Below are positions 49,089 through 57,496 of a DNA stretch of 64,000 nucleotides, piece after piece (the stretch's first letter is position 1; the number at the start of each line of letters is the position of its first letter). The position numbers and the translations under genes were made by a program. This stretch comes from Rhodococcus jostii RHA1. Lineage in GTDB: Bacteria; Actinomycetota; Actinomycetes; Mycobacteriales; Mycobacteriaceae. The DNA is taken from contig NC_008268.1 of the NCBI RefSeq assembly GCF_000014565.1, positions 2,108,001-2,172,000 on the forward strand, in the 5' to 3' direction. Below the pieces are notes generated by a model, which saw only the letters and a list, made by a program, of their open reading frames with translations, searched no databases and had not been told where the DNA came from.

Positions 49089-49943
49089 ATGGACACACAA
49101 TCGATCACCCGGACCGTCCCGACGAGCGTCGGGAGCCTCGCCGTCCACGTCACCGGCAGCGGACCGCCGACCGTGCTCTGGCACAGCCTTTTCGTCGACT
49201 CGACGACGTGGGCGCCTCTGCGCAGCCACCTGGTCGGGCACCGGCAAGTGATATCGATCGACGGACCCGGCCACGGAGCGAGCACCGCCGTACAGCGGCG
49301 GTTCACGATGGAGGAGTGCGCGGAGGCGGCGATCACCGTCCTCGACGTGCTCGGCGTCATCGAGCCCGCCGACTGGGTGGGCAATGCCTGGGGTGGACAC
49401 GTCGGGCTCGTCGCGGCCGCCCACACTCCCGACCGGTGCCGCACCCTGGTCACCATCGGGACACCGACCCAAGCCCTCACGCGCAGGGAACGCGCCAGGA
49501 TCGTGCCGATGGTGTGGGCCTACCGCATCGCCGGGCCGATTCCACCGCTCACTACCGCGGTGATGAACGTCCTTCTCGGCAAGGAGCTTTCACGAACCCA
49601 CCCGCAACAGTTCCAGGCCGTCGCCCGGACCTTCCGGCAGGTACCACGACGCGGCATGCACCAGGCGATGGAGTCGATCATGCTGCACCGCAAGGGCCTC
49701 GACCCTCTCCTCCCCCGGATCGAGGCGCCGACGCTGATGGTCGTCCCCCGCGCAGACACGATGATCTCCCTCGAGCAGGCACGGGCCGCCGCGGCGACGA
49801 TGCCGCACGCCGGGGCCACCACGGTGGACGGCGCCGGCCACATCACACCACTGATCGCCGACCCGGCCGCACTCACCGACCTGATCACCGCCTTCTGGCG
49901 CGACCCCGTGGGATATCTCGCGATGATCAGCACGTCGGCCTGA
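49089..49943 (+). CDS. Alpha/beta-fold hydrolase with Ala at the nucleophile position
   Basis: A 284-residue alpha/beta-fold protein. The oxyanion-side strand VLWHSLFVDSTTW and the loop DGPGHGAS are normal, and the acid (Asp in PRADTMISL) and His (GAGHITPL) are present. The nucleophile elbow, however, reads VGNAWGGH, so Ala100 replaces the expected Ser, Cys or Asp. It may be non-hydrolytic or use another mechanism. I start at ATG 49089, since the upstream in-frame ATG at 49011 would overlap the operator and the MarR start. Its promoter faces that of the MarR gene. Confidence 0.82.
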   Translation: MDTQSITRTVPTSVGSLAVHVTGSGPPTVLWHSLFVDSTTWAPLRSHLVGHRQVISIDGPGHGASTAVQRRFTMEECAEAAITVLDVLGVIEPADWVGNAWGGHVGLVAAAHTPDRCRTLVTIGTPTQALTRRERARIVPMVWAYRIAGPIPPLTTAVMNVLLGKELSRTHPQQFQAVARTFRQVPRRGMHQAMESIMLHRKGLDPLLPRIEAPTLMVVPRADTMISLEQARAAAATMPHAGATTVDGAGHITPLIADPAALTDLITAFWRDPVGYLAMISTSA

Positions 49944-50061
49944 CTCGACTGGTCCACTCCTGGTTCCGGCATCGAAGGCCGCCCGGCTAACGAATCGGCT
50001 CTCGGCGCCGATGGACCGAGAGCATCCGCTGAACAAGATCGAACACACTGGGGAGGTAGTC

Positions 50062-50196
50062 GTGGGATCGGCTGATCTGGCCGCCGGGATCGGCCATTGG
50101 CTTCAGGCCGGGCTTCTGAGCGGAGATCCACTGGCGATCGCGGCCGGCTTCGTCGTCATGGTCGTGGGTGGACTGTTCATGGGATTGCCGTTCTGA
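50062..50196 (+). CDS. Small one-helix membrane protein
   Basis: Forty-four residues starting at GTG 50062 behind a good GGGGAGG site: VGSADLAAGIGHWLQAGLLS, then PLAIAAGFVVMVVGGLFMGL. One C-terminal membrane helix is visible. The in-frame upstream ATG at 50011 lacks a binding site. I know no family. The coding call rests on the ribosome-binding site and the hydrophobic pattern only. Confidence 0.5.
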   Translation: MGSADLAAGIGHWLQAGLLSGDPLAIAAGFVVMVVGGLFMGLPF

Positions 50197-50250
50197 CAAC
50201 GTCGGCGGGCCGCCGGTGACGAGCGGCCACTCGATCCCGGACCTCACCCA

Positions 50251-50580
50251 CTACCCGTGCGACTCGTCCTTCTCCCACGGCGGCAGGTCGTCGACGATCA
50301 GGGCAACGAGCCACGGCAGGGGCAGCGACACACCGATGATCGCCACAGCCACCCACGGGTTGCCGGACAGACCGTAGACCACCGCGGACAGCAGGAAAGC
50401 GAGAAACCTGAACGACGCCACGATCACGTACTTGCGCACCCGTACCCGATGCTGTTGTTCGAGTGACACCGATGCCGTGGTGATACTGATCGGGTGGCGG
50501 GCGGTGCCACTCGGTGCGGAGGTCCACCGGAAGGCCGGGCCCGTGACGGCGGCGCGAAGTATGCGGGAAAAGTTCACCAC
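50251..50580 (-). CDS. DUF3099-like membrane protein
   Basis: Up to 109 residues; the conserved part begins ISITTASVSLEQQHRVRVRK, followed by two hydrophobic segments (YVIVASFRFLAFLLSAVVYG and WVAVAIIGVSLPLPWLVALI) and ends VDDLPPWEKDE. This is the DUF3099 plan, of unknown function. The first 30 residues are unusual for the family and the true start may be downstream of GTG 50580. It is divergent from the secreted protein gene. Confidence 0.7.
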   Translation of the reverse strand: MVNFSRILRAAVTGPAFRWTSAPSGTARHPISITTASVSLEQQHRVRVRKYVIVASFRFLAFLLSAVVYGLSGNPWVAVAIIGVSLPLPWLVALIVDDLPPWEKDESHG

Positions 50581-50656
50581 ACCGGAATACCCAGGACATT
50601 ACAGAGTGCAACGCCCATCGCCGATGTTACGGTCGGCCAGAGGAAGGTGATCGCAG

Positions 50657-51160
50657 ATGCGTAGAGTACGAATGCTTCTCGGAGGTATCGGTATCGCAAC
50701 GGCGGTCGCCATGACCGGCACGGGCATCGCAGCCGCAGCCCCCGACGCTCCCCCGCCGGGTGAGCGCGTGACCACCCTGCAGGTTCCGCCCATCGGCATG
50801 AGCCCGGTTCTGGCCGCCTACTTCACGGTCGAGGCAGTCACGGGTCGTGCTCCCGGAGTCGTTCTGTTGCGGACCGTGAGCGAGTGCTACCTCCTGAACT
50901 CGATCAGTGCGCAGCAGACCTGCATACCCGGCCCGGGCAATTCCATGCGGGCGAACGCGGTGCGGGTGCACTGGCTGAACGTGAACACCGGAGCGAGTGG
51001 CGCGGCCACGATTCCCATCGGCACCGTCGGCTCGACCGACTCGCCTCGCCCGGAGGTCGATGTGGCCACCGGCGCCGGACGAATCGTCGTCAGCACGACG
51101 GCGCCGGCCGAGTACCCACAGTCGTTGCTCCCGGGCTTCGGCACGTTCGATGTGCCCTGA
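50657..51160 (+). CDS. Secreted protein of unknown function
   Basis: A 167-residue protein with a clear Sec signal: RRVR, a hydrophobic core, and cleavage expected after AAAA-P around residue 28. The mature part is small, with two cysteines (Cys77 in SECYLLN and Cys88 in QQTCIPG) that could form a disulfide. I do not recognise a family. AGGAAGG lies 9 bases before the ATG. It is flanked by genes of unrelated function. Confidence 0.75.
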   Translation: MRRVRMLLGGIGIATAVAMTGTGIAAAAPDAPPPGERVTTLQVPPIGMSPVLAAYFTVEAVTGRAPGVVLLRTVSECYLLNSISAQQTCIPGPGNSMRANAVRVHWLNVNTGASGAATIPIGTVGSTDSPRPEVDVATGAGRIVVSTTAPAEYPQSLLPGFGTFDVP

Positions 51161-51220
51161 TCGCCGGACCTGTTCCTCGACCGACATCACGCGCCTCGGA
51201 GCGACGGCTAGTGTCGAGTC

Positions 51221-53167
51221 ATGGCCACCAAAGCTGACCACCTGAGAAGCACACTCGACGGACGCTGGCGGGAGGTACGCGAGCGCGTCAGGGCGGAATT
51301 GTCCGGCTCCCCCGACTTCGCACCGCACTACACCCCCGACCTCGACGAGGCCCGCGCCAAGACGCTGGCGCAGTTGCGTCTGCTCGCGAGCAACGGCTAC
51401 GCCGCCGACGGATTCGCGAAAGACCACGGCGGCACCGGTGACGCGGGCGCCGCAGTCACGAGCATTGAGATGCTCGCGATGTCGGATCTGTCCCTGATGG
51501 TGAAGGCCGGCGTGCAGTGGGGACTGTTCGGTGGCGCGATCGAGAACCTCGGTACGGCGCGCCATCACGAGGCGTACGTGAAGCGTCTCGTCGACCTGGA
51601 TCTGCTGGGTTGTTTCGCGATGACCGAGACGGGTCACGGCAGCGACGTGCAGGCGCTCGAGACCACCGCGACGTACGACGCGGACGCGGGCGAATTCGTC
51701 ATCCACTCCCCCACGCCGTCCTCGCGCAAGGACTACATCGGCGGGGCGGCGCAGCACGCGACGATGGCGGCCGTGTTCGCGCAGTTGATCACGGGCGGCG
51801 AGTCGCAGGGCGTGCACTGCTTCGTGGTGCCGATCCGGGACGAGGACGGCAACGACCTCCCCGGCGTCCACACGTCGGACTGCGGTTACAAGGGCGGACT
51901 TCCCGGCGTCGACAACGGCCGGATCACGTTCGACCAGGTCAGAATTCCGCGGGAGAACCTGCTCAACAAGTACGCCGACGTCGAACCCGACGGCACGTAC
52001 ACCTCACCGATCGACAACGCGAACCGCCGATTCTTCACGATGGTGGGCACTCTCGTGCGGGGACGCGTCACGGTGGGCGGGTCCGCAGGCGCCGCAGCCC
52101 GCGTCGCATTGTCGATCGCCACCCGATATGCGTTGCAGCGCAGGCAGTTCAATGCCCCGCAGGCCGAGGACGAGGTGCTGCTCATGGACTACCTCGTCCA
52201 CCAGCGCAGGCTGTTCCCGTTGATCGCACGCTCCTACGCTCTGCAGTTCGCCCAGAACGAGCTCGTCGCCAAGATGCACGAAATCCAGAGCAGCGCCGAC
52301 GCCGACCCCCAGGAACAGCGTGAGCTCGAGGGCCGCGCCGCCGGGCTCAAGGTTGCGAACACATGGCACGCCACTCGTGCGATCCAGGAGGCCCGTGAAG
52401 CGTGTGGCGGCGCCGGGTACATGGCCGAGAACCGCCTCACGGCACTCAAGGCCGACACGGATGTGTTCACCACGTTCGAGGGCGACAACCACGTCCTGAC
52501 GCAGCTCGTGGCCAAGGAACTGCTCACGTCCTACGCGGACGAGGTGCGCGGCATGAGCCCCGTCGAATGGATGCGCTTCGCTGCCACCACGGTCTCCGAC
52601 GTCGTCAAGAAGCGCACCGCCGCGCAACAGATCATCCAGACGATCCTCGACACGAGGCAGGACAACGAGGAGGACGGCAGCCTCTTCAACCGCGGCACCC
52701 AGCTGACGATGTTCGAGGACCGCGAGCAGTACCTGCTCGCGACCGCCGCCCGTCGCCTCCAGGGTGCGCAGAAGCGCGAGGAGAACCCGTTCGACGCCTT
52801 CAATTTCGTGCAGGATCACGTGCTGCATGCCGCGCAGGCGCACATCGACCGGATCGTGCTCGAGGCGTTCGTCGCCGGCATCGACGAATGCGAGGACGAT
52901 GACGCCCGCGACCTGCTGAGCGATGTCTGCGACCTCTACGCGCTGAGCGTGATCGAGGAAGACAAGGCGTGGTTCATGGAGCACCGGCAGCTGTCGGTGG
53001 AGCGGTCGAAGGCGGTGCAGCGGGGAATCAACGAGCGCTGCCGGTCGCTGCGGCCGCACGCGCAGACGTTGATCGAGGGACTCGGGGTTCCCGAGGCGCT
53101 ACTCGGCTCCGCGATGCTCGACGGTCCCGGGACCGACACCGTCCGCAAGACCCAGATCTTCCGGTGA
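51221..53167 (+). CDS. Long acyl-CoA dehydrogenase/oxidase
   Basis: A 648-residue acyl-CoA oxidase-like flavoprotein. The dehydrogenase core holds CFAMTETGHGSDVQALET (about 131-148), the FAD/substrate region GRVTVGGSAGAAAR near 286 and EACGGAGYMAENRL near 397, then TFEGDNHVL. A C-terminal ACOX domain (about 480-648) makes it longer than ordinary acyl-CoA dehydrogenases (about 380-400). It would catalyse the first step of fatty-acid beta-oxidation, perhaps passing electrons to oxygen. Its end overlaps the convergent membrane protein gene by 69 bp. Confidence 0.88.
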   Translation: MATKADHLRSTLDGRWREVRERVRAELSGSPDFAPHYTPDLDEARAKTLAQLRLLASNGYAADGFAKDHGGTGDAGAAVTSIEMLAMSDLSLMVKAGVQWGLFGGAIENLGTARHHEAYVKRLVDLDLLGCFAMTETGHGSDVQALETTATYDADAGEFVIHSPTPSSRKDYIGGAAQHATMAAVFAQLITGGESQGVHCFVVPIRDEDGNDLPGVHTSDCGYKGGLPGVDNGRITFDQVRIPRENLLNKYADVEPDGTYTSPIDNANRRFFTMVGTLVRGRVTVGGSAGAAARVALSIATRYALQRRQFNAPQAEDEVLLMDYLVHQRRLFPLIARSYALQFAQNELVAKMHEIQSSADADPQEQRELEGRAAGLKVANTWHATRAIQEAREACGGAGYMAENRLTALKADTDVFTTFEGDNHVLTQLVAKELLTSYADEVRGMSPVEWMRFAATTVSDVVKKRTAAQQIIQTILDTRQDNEEDGSLFNRGTQLTMFEDREQYLLATAARRLQGAQKREENPFDAFNFVQDHVLHAAQAHIDRIVLEAFVAGIDECEDDDARDLLSDVCDLYALSVIEEDKAWFMEHRQLSVERSKAVQRGINERCRSLRPHAQTLIEGLGVPEALLGSAMLDGPGTDTVRKTQIFR

Positions 53168-53434
53168 CGAGGACGGCTCGGCGGGTTCGCCCGCCGAGCC
53201 GGACCGGAGCCGGCGCACCGAGTCGATCACCAGCAACCCCGCGACCGTCACCAGGCCGGCGGCGACGGCGATCCACGACCCCGAGTACTCGGTTCCGTCG
53301 AAGGACGGTGCACCCGGCGCCACGGGACCGAACTCCGATGTGACCTGGGCGTGGTTCCAGCACCACACCGCGGCCACGACACCGGCCACGGCGCCGATCC
53401 ACTCCGCTGCCACCACCGCGGTCCGGCGGTTCAT
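53099..53434 (-). CDS. Small two-helix membrane protein
   Basis: A 111-residue protein with two hydrophobic segments (about 5-24 and 53-70) and a polar C-terminal tail of about 35 residues rich in Ser, Glu and Pro. The loop between them contains FGPVAPGAPSFDGTEYSGSW. It looks like the DUF2530 type, but I am unsure. ATG 53434 overlaps the stop of the upstream membrane protein gene (ATGA). Its last 69 bp are antisense to the acyl-CoA oxidase end. Confidence 0.6.
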   Translation of the reverse strand: MNRRTAVVAAEWIGAVAGVVAAVWCWNHAQVTSEFGPVAPGAPSFDGTEYSGSWIAVAAGLVTVAGLLVIDSVRRLRSGSAGEPAEPSSSPEDLGLADGVGPGTVEHRGAE

Positions 53435-53931
53435 TCCGCCGACCCGCCCGCCGACTTCGCGAGCAGCGATTCGAGCTGCGCGCGCAGTGCCTCGTCGTCC
53501 TTCGCCCACGCCTGTACCAGGGCGCCGCCCCGCAGTCGCAGCCCGATGCCCGTCCGCCGGCGGGGAACCGCGGACAACTCCCCCAGACTCCGCGCGGTTT
53601 CCCACGGCTGCTGCTCGTACGACTCCGGGTCGGCGGGGGGCATGATCTTCAGGATCTCGGTGATCGGCAGGTCTTCGGTGCCCTGCCGCAACGATGACGT
53701 CGTGAGTTCGACGCTGGCATGCCTACGGGCGGCCACCACCTGCACGTAGACGAAACCGCTGAGCAGCACCGCGAACAGCGACAGCGCGAACCAGTGCACC
53801 ACCGGGCCGGTCAGTAGTTCGATGATCAGGGCGATCAGGCAGAAGACCGGGCCGAACGCCACCATCCGCCAGCGGGCGCCGGGCTCACTGAACAGGACGG
53901 CTGGTTCGCTCACACGCTCATCCTGCGACAT
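53431..53931 (-). CDS. Conserved two-helix membrane protein (DUF3093-like)
   Basis: A 166-residue protein with paired hydrophobic segments (about 25-66) and a cytoplasmic C-terminal domain of about 100 residues containing SLRQGTEDLPITEILKIMPP and LRLRGGALVQAWAKDDEALR, a PH-like beta pattern resembling DUF3093. Function unknown. It overlaps the next gene by 4 bp, forming a two-gene unit near hemB, a place occupied by Rv0513/Rv0514 in mycobacteria. Confidence 0.65.
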   Translation of the reverse strand: MSQDERVSEPAVLFSEPGARWRMVAFGPVFCLIALIIELLTGPVVHWFALSLFAVLLSGFVYVQVVAARRHASVELTTSSLRQGTEDLPITEILKIMPPADPESYEQQPWETARSLGELSAVPRRRTGIGLRLRGGALVQAWAKDDEALRAQLESLLAKSAGGSAE

Positions 53932-53960
53932 CGTGGCCCGCGAGGAAAACGTGGGGCACG

Positions 53961-54077
53961 TCAGGAGAGGGCGCCCGGGATCACGACGAGCAACAGAGTC
54001 AGCAGCACGAAGGCCACGATGATGGCGAACATCAGTGCTTCTTTACGAGACCCGTGTGCTCGATCGTCAGCGCGCAT
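53961..54077 (-). CDS. Very small membrane protein
   Basis: Thirty-eight residues: a charged start (MRADDRAHGSRKEAL) then one hydrophobic segment MFAIIVAFVLLTLLLVVIPG, ending ALS. GAAGGAC precedes the ATG at 54077 at good distance. A short polar head plus one helix suggests a real membrane miniprotein. It lies 29 bp before the two-gene membrane unit on the same strand and may lead it. No function can be given. Confidence 0.55.
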   Translation of the reverse strand: MRADDRAHGSRKEALMFAIIVAFVLLTLLLVVIPGALS

Positions 54078-54168
54078 GGAGAAAAGTCCTTCGGTCGAAA
54101 TGAAGTCTGCGGTCTGCCCTTGTGACGTACTTCACGGTACATCTTTATATTTCACGAGCAAATCGAAG

Positions 54169-54774
54169 CTACTCGTCGGAGGGGGGCAATCTCAGGAAGT
54201 AGCTGTTGGAATCCTTGCGGTGCATCAGCACGACGGCTCCGACGGCCACCACGGCCTGGAGGATCTGCACGCCGCCGAGAGCGAGCGCGGTGCCGCTTCC
54301 GTCGGATCCGATGCCGAAGAGCACCGGGACGGTCCACACCACCATCATCACGCACGCGATGGTGAGCAGCATCCTGGCCCAGTTCCGGCCCTTGCGCATG
54401 AAGTGCACGAACAGGAGGAACAGCCCGGTGAGGATCAGGATGAGGACGACCGTGAACCCGATACCCACGTAGAAGAGGGACTCCACGCTGTCGCGGCTCA
54501 TGTCGACCTCGCCCGATGTGACGCTGGGGTTGTTCATCAGTTCGTCGACGAACGTCGACTTCTCCCCCACCACCAGAACCATCGCGGCCAGTGCCTGGAT
54601 CAGACCGAGCCCGGCCACCGCCCACAGCAACTGGGCCGCCGTGCCCACATCGACCGGTGCCGGGCGTTCGGGCTTCGGCTGCGGCACCGGCGGGGGGTAC
54701 GGGAAATCGTGCGGAGACGGGCTCTGCTGCTGCGGAGCCTGGTGCGGCGGTGTCGGTGGCCACTGCTGGGTCAT
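54169..54774 (-). CDS. Proline-rich four-helix membrane protein
   Basis: A 201-residue protein. The N-terminal 40 residues are low-complexity Pro/Gln (QQWPPTPPHQAPQQQ), followed by four hydrophobic segments (about 46-68, 100-124, 131-153 and 163-184). The layout resembles actinobacterial envelope proteins with cytoplasmic Pro-rich tails. It starts 28 bp after the hemB stop on the same strand, so it may be co-transcribed with the haem genes. Function unknown. Confidence 0.72.
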   Translation of the reverse strand: MTQQWPPTPPHQAPQQQSPSPHDFPYPPPVPQPKPERPAPVDVGTAAQLLWAVAGLGLIQALAAMVLVVGEKSTFVDELMNNPSVTSGEVDMSRDSVESLFYVGIGFTVVLILILTGLFLLFVHFMRKGRNWARMLLTIACVMMVVWTVPVLFGIGSDGSGTALALGGVQILQAVVAVGAVVLMHRKDSNSYFLRLPPSDE

Positions 54775-54802
54775 GGCACTACCGTATCCGCCGACGAGAC
54801 GA

Positions 54803-55783
54803 TCACAACCAGCCGGCCGCTTCGGTCGCCCAGTACGTCAGCACGACGTCCGCGCCTGCGCGGCGGATACTGGTCAGCGATTCGAGGATCGCGGCGTCCC
54901 GGTCGATCCAGCCGTTCTGCGCGGCGGCCGTGATCATCGAGTACTCGCCCGAGATCTGATACGCCGCAACGGGGACGGGAGAGCGGTCCGCCGTCTCACG
55001 CAGGACGTCCAGGTAGGACATCGCCGGCTTCACCATCACCATGTCGGCGCCCTCGTCGATGTCGAGGTCCACCTCCCGCAGCGATTCCCGGCGATTGGCC
55101 GAATCCTGTTGATAGGTACGGCGATCACCCTGCAACGACGAACCGACGGCTTCCCGGAACGGGCCGTAGAACGCCGACGCGTACTTCGCCGAGTACGCGA
55201 GCTGCCCGACGTCGGTGTAGTCCGCGTCGTCGAGGGCCTTGCGGATGGCGGCGACCTGGCCGTCCATCATTCCGCTCGGACCGAGCAGATGCGCACCGGC
55301 CTCGGCCTGCGCGACCGCCATCTCGACGTACCGCTGCAGCGTGAGGTCGTTGTCGACAGCACCGCTCTCGTCGAGAACGCCGCAGTGACCATGGTCGGTG
55401 AACTCGTCCAGGCAGGTGTCCGCCATGATCACCGTCGCATCGCCGACTTCGTCTGCGAGCCAGCGCAATCCGCGGTTCAGGATACCGTCCGGGTCTGACG
55501 CGCCGGACCCCTCGGCGTCCTTGTCGTCGGGACGGGGCACCCCGAAGAGCATGAGTCCACCGAGTCCCGCCTCGACCGCTTCCGTCGCCGCCCGACGCAG
55601 CGAGTCGGGCGTGTGCTGGAAGACGCCGGGCATCGACGAGATCTCACGAGGCTCGTCGATACCGTCCGCCACGAACATCGGCAACACGAGATGCCGTGGC
55701 TCGAGCGAAGTCTCGGCGACGAGACGACGCAGGGCCGGTGTCCGGCGGAGCCGTCGCGGCCGGTGGGTCGGGAACAAGGACAT
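54803..55783 (-). CDS. hemB: Porphobilinogen synthase (ALA dehydratase)
   Basis: A 326-residue enzyme that condenses two 5-aminolevulinates. The Schiff-base lysines are Lys200 ([14 protein letters not shown]) and Lys252 (VKPAMSYLD). The zinc-type cysteine cluster [14 protein letters not shown] is at 122-135. ATG 55783 was chosen because GAAGGAGG precedes it; an upstream in-frame start would place the hairpin within the coding sequence. It lies after hemD with a long hairpin between. Confidence 0.95.
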   Translation of the reverse strand: MSLFPTHRPRRLRRTPALRRLVAETSLEPRHLVLPMFVADGIDEPREISSMPGVFQHTPDSLRRAATEAVEAGLGGLMLFGVPRPDDKDAEGSGASDPDGILNRGLRWLADEVGDATVIMADTCLDEFTDHGHCGVLDESGAVDNDLTLQRYVEMAVAQAEAGAHLLGPSGMMDGQVAAIRKALDDADYTDVGQLAYSAKYASAFYGPFREAVGSSLQGDRRTYQQDSANRRESLREVDLDIDEGADMVMVKPAMSYLDVLRETADRSPVPVAAYQISGEYSMITAAAQNGWIDRDAAILESLTSIRRAGADVVLTYWATEAAGWL

Positions 55784-55799
55784 GCCCTCCTTCGTCGGG

Positions 55800-55845
55800 C
55801 CCGTGAGGGGTTGAGGAGTGTCTGGACTCCTCAACCACTCACGGG
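55800..55845 (-). terminator. 20-bp hairpin between hemD and hemB
   Basis: CCCGTGAGGGGTTGAGGAGT (55800-55819) pairs with 55826-55845 with one mismatch, around a 6-base loop. It starts 10 bases after the hemD stop and ends 16 bases before the hemB ATG, outside the GAAGGAGG site. It could terminate, attenuate or stabilise the hem message. There is no U-tract. Confidence 0.65.
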
Positions 55846-55855
55846 CGCGTAGCGC

Positions 55856-57421
55856 CTATCGCCGAGCGCGGGACTTCTTGCGCGGCGGGGGCAGTGCGCC
55901 CTCGGCACGCAGGCGCGCGGCGTGCTCGGCGAGAGCCTCCACCAGCGGGCCGACCTGAGCGGTCTCCGGCTGCACGTCCACGCGCAGGCCGAACTCGATG
56001 GCCGTCTCGGCGGTCTTCGGACCGATGCAGGCGACGAGGGTGCGCGCGTGCGGCTTTCCGGCGATGCCGACGAGGTTGCGGACGGTCGAGGACGAGGTGA
56101 AGCAGACGGCGTCGAACCCACCGGTCTTGATCATCTCGCGGGTCTCGGCCGGCGGCGGCGCGGCCCGGACGGTGCGGTATGCGGTGACGTCGTCGATTTC
56201 CCAGCCACGTTCGCGCAGGCCCTCGGCCAGCGTCTCGGTGGCGATGTCGGCGCGGGGCAGCAGAACGCGGTTGACCGGGTCGAACACGTCGTCGTAGGGG
56301 GCGAACTCGGCCAGCAGGCCTTCGCTCGACTGCTCACCGGAGGGCACGAGTTCGGGGTTGATTCCGAACGAGCGGACCTTGGCGGCCGTGGCCTCGCCGA
56401 TGCAGGCGATCTTGACGCCGGAGAACGCGCGGGCGTCGAGCCCGAATTCCTCGAACTTCTCCCACACCGCACGCACCGCGTTGGTGGAGGTGAAGACCAC
56501 CCACTGGTAGCGGCCGTCGACGAGGCCCTTGACGGACCGTTCCATCTGCGCCGGGCTGCGGGGCGGCTCGACGGCGATGGTGGGCACCTCGATCGGGATG
56601 GCGCCGTGCGTGACGAGGCGGTCGCTCATCTCGCCTGCCTGATCCTTGGTGCGCGGCACCAGGACCTTCCAGCCGTACAGTGCGCGCGACTCCCACCAGG
56701 ACATCTTGTTGCGCTGGGCGACGACCTTGCCGACCGTCACGACCAGCGAACCGACCAGTTCGGAACCGGCCTCGTTCAGGGTCGCGAGCGTGGCCTCGAC
56801 GGTGCGCTGCTGCCGGGTGGTGCCGCGGACCGTGATGGCGGCCGGGGTCTGCGGAGCCAGGCCGTGCTCGACGAGGGCGCTCGCCGTCTCGGCGAGGTGA
56901 CCCGACGTGGCGTGCAGGACCAGCGGTCCGGGTGCGGCGGCCAGGGCGGCCCAGTCGACCTCGCCGCGGACGTCGGCCTCGGTGTGCCCCGATCCCAGTG
57001 CCATACCGGCGTAGGAGGGGACGGCGGACGCGGACGGCAGGCCCGGCAGGACCTCGAACTGCACCTGGGTACGGGCGACGGCGGTGACCTCGGCGATCAC
57101 GGAGTCGGTGGTCAGCGGGTCGCCGGACACCAGACGCACGACGTCGTGGCCGTTCCTCGCCTCGTGGACGAGGGTCTTCGCTACCTCCGCCGGCTCACCC
57201 AGCGCGGGACGGACCTCGGCGAGCGGCTCACCGGTCTCGGCGTCGACGCCCAGGTCGGTGCCCACCAGGACCGTGACGCCCTTGTCGACGTCGGGGTCGG
57301 TGAAGGCGAGGGTTGCTGCGGCAAGGACGTCCCGTGCGTGCACGGTGAGCAGTGCCGGATCGCCCGGTCCGGATCCCACGAACAGGATTCGTCCGGGGGT
57401 GTTCTTACGGACTCGGCTCAT
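55856..57421 (-). CDS. hemD: Fused SUMT-like/uroporphyrinogen-III synthase
   Basis: A 521-residue fusion. Residues about 10-250 resemble uroporphyrinogen-III methyltransferase (GSGPGDPALLTVHARDVL near 17), and 260-510 are uroporphyrinogen-III synthase (VLVPRTKDQAGEMSDRL, then FTSTNAVRAVWEKFEEFGLD). The methyltransferase part has RLVSGDPLTTDSVIAE where active enzymes have GGDPFxFGRGGEE, so it may be inactive. HemD closes the tetrapyrrole ring with ring-D inversion. The C-terminal tail PPPRKKSRARR is basic. It follows hemC by 75 bp and is also fused in mycobacteria. Confidence 0.9.
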   Translation of the reverse strand: MSRVRKNTPGRILFVGSGPGDPALLTVHARDVLAAATLAFTDPDVDKGVTVLVGTDLGVDAETGEPLAEVRPALGEPAEVAKTLVHEARNGHDVVRLVSGDPLTTDSVIAEVTAVARTQVQFEVLPGLPSASAVPSYAGMALGSGHTEADVRGEVDWAALAAAPGPLVLHATSGHLAETASALVEHGLAPQTPAAITVRGTTRQQRTVEATLATLNEAGSELVGSLVVTVGKVVAQRNKMSWWESRALYGWKVLVPRTKDQAGEMSDRLVTHGAIPIEVPTIAVEPPRSPAQMERSVKGLVDGRYQWVVFTSTNAVRAVWEKFEEFGLDARAFSGVKIACIGEATAAKVRSFGINPELVPSGEQSSEGLLAEFAPYDDVFDPVNRVLLPRADIATETLAEGLRERGWEIDDVTAYRTVRAAPPPAETREMIKTGGFDAVCFTSSSTVRNLVGIAGKPHARTLVACIGPKTAETAIEFGLRVDVQPETAQVGPLVEALAEHAARLRAEGALPPPRKKSRARR

Positions 57422-57496
57422 CGGTAATTCTCCAGTGCGATCATGTGTCGAGATGGGTACAGGAAGCGGATCGGCCGATCAGTCGGCCTTCGCACA

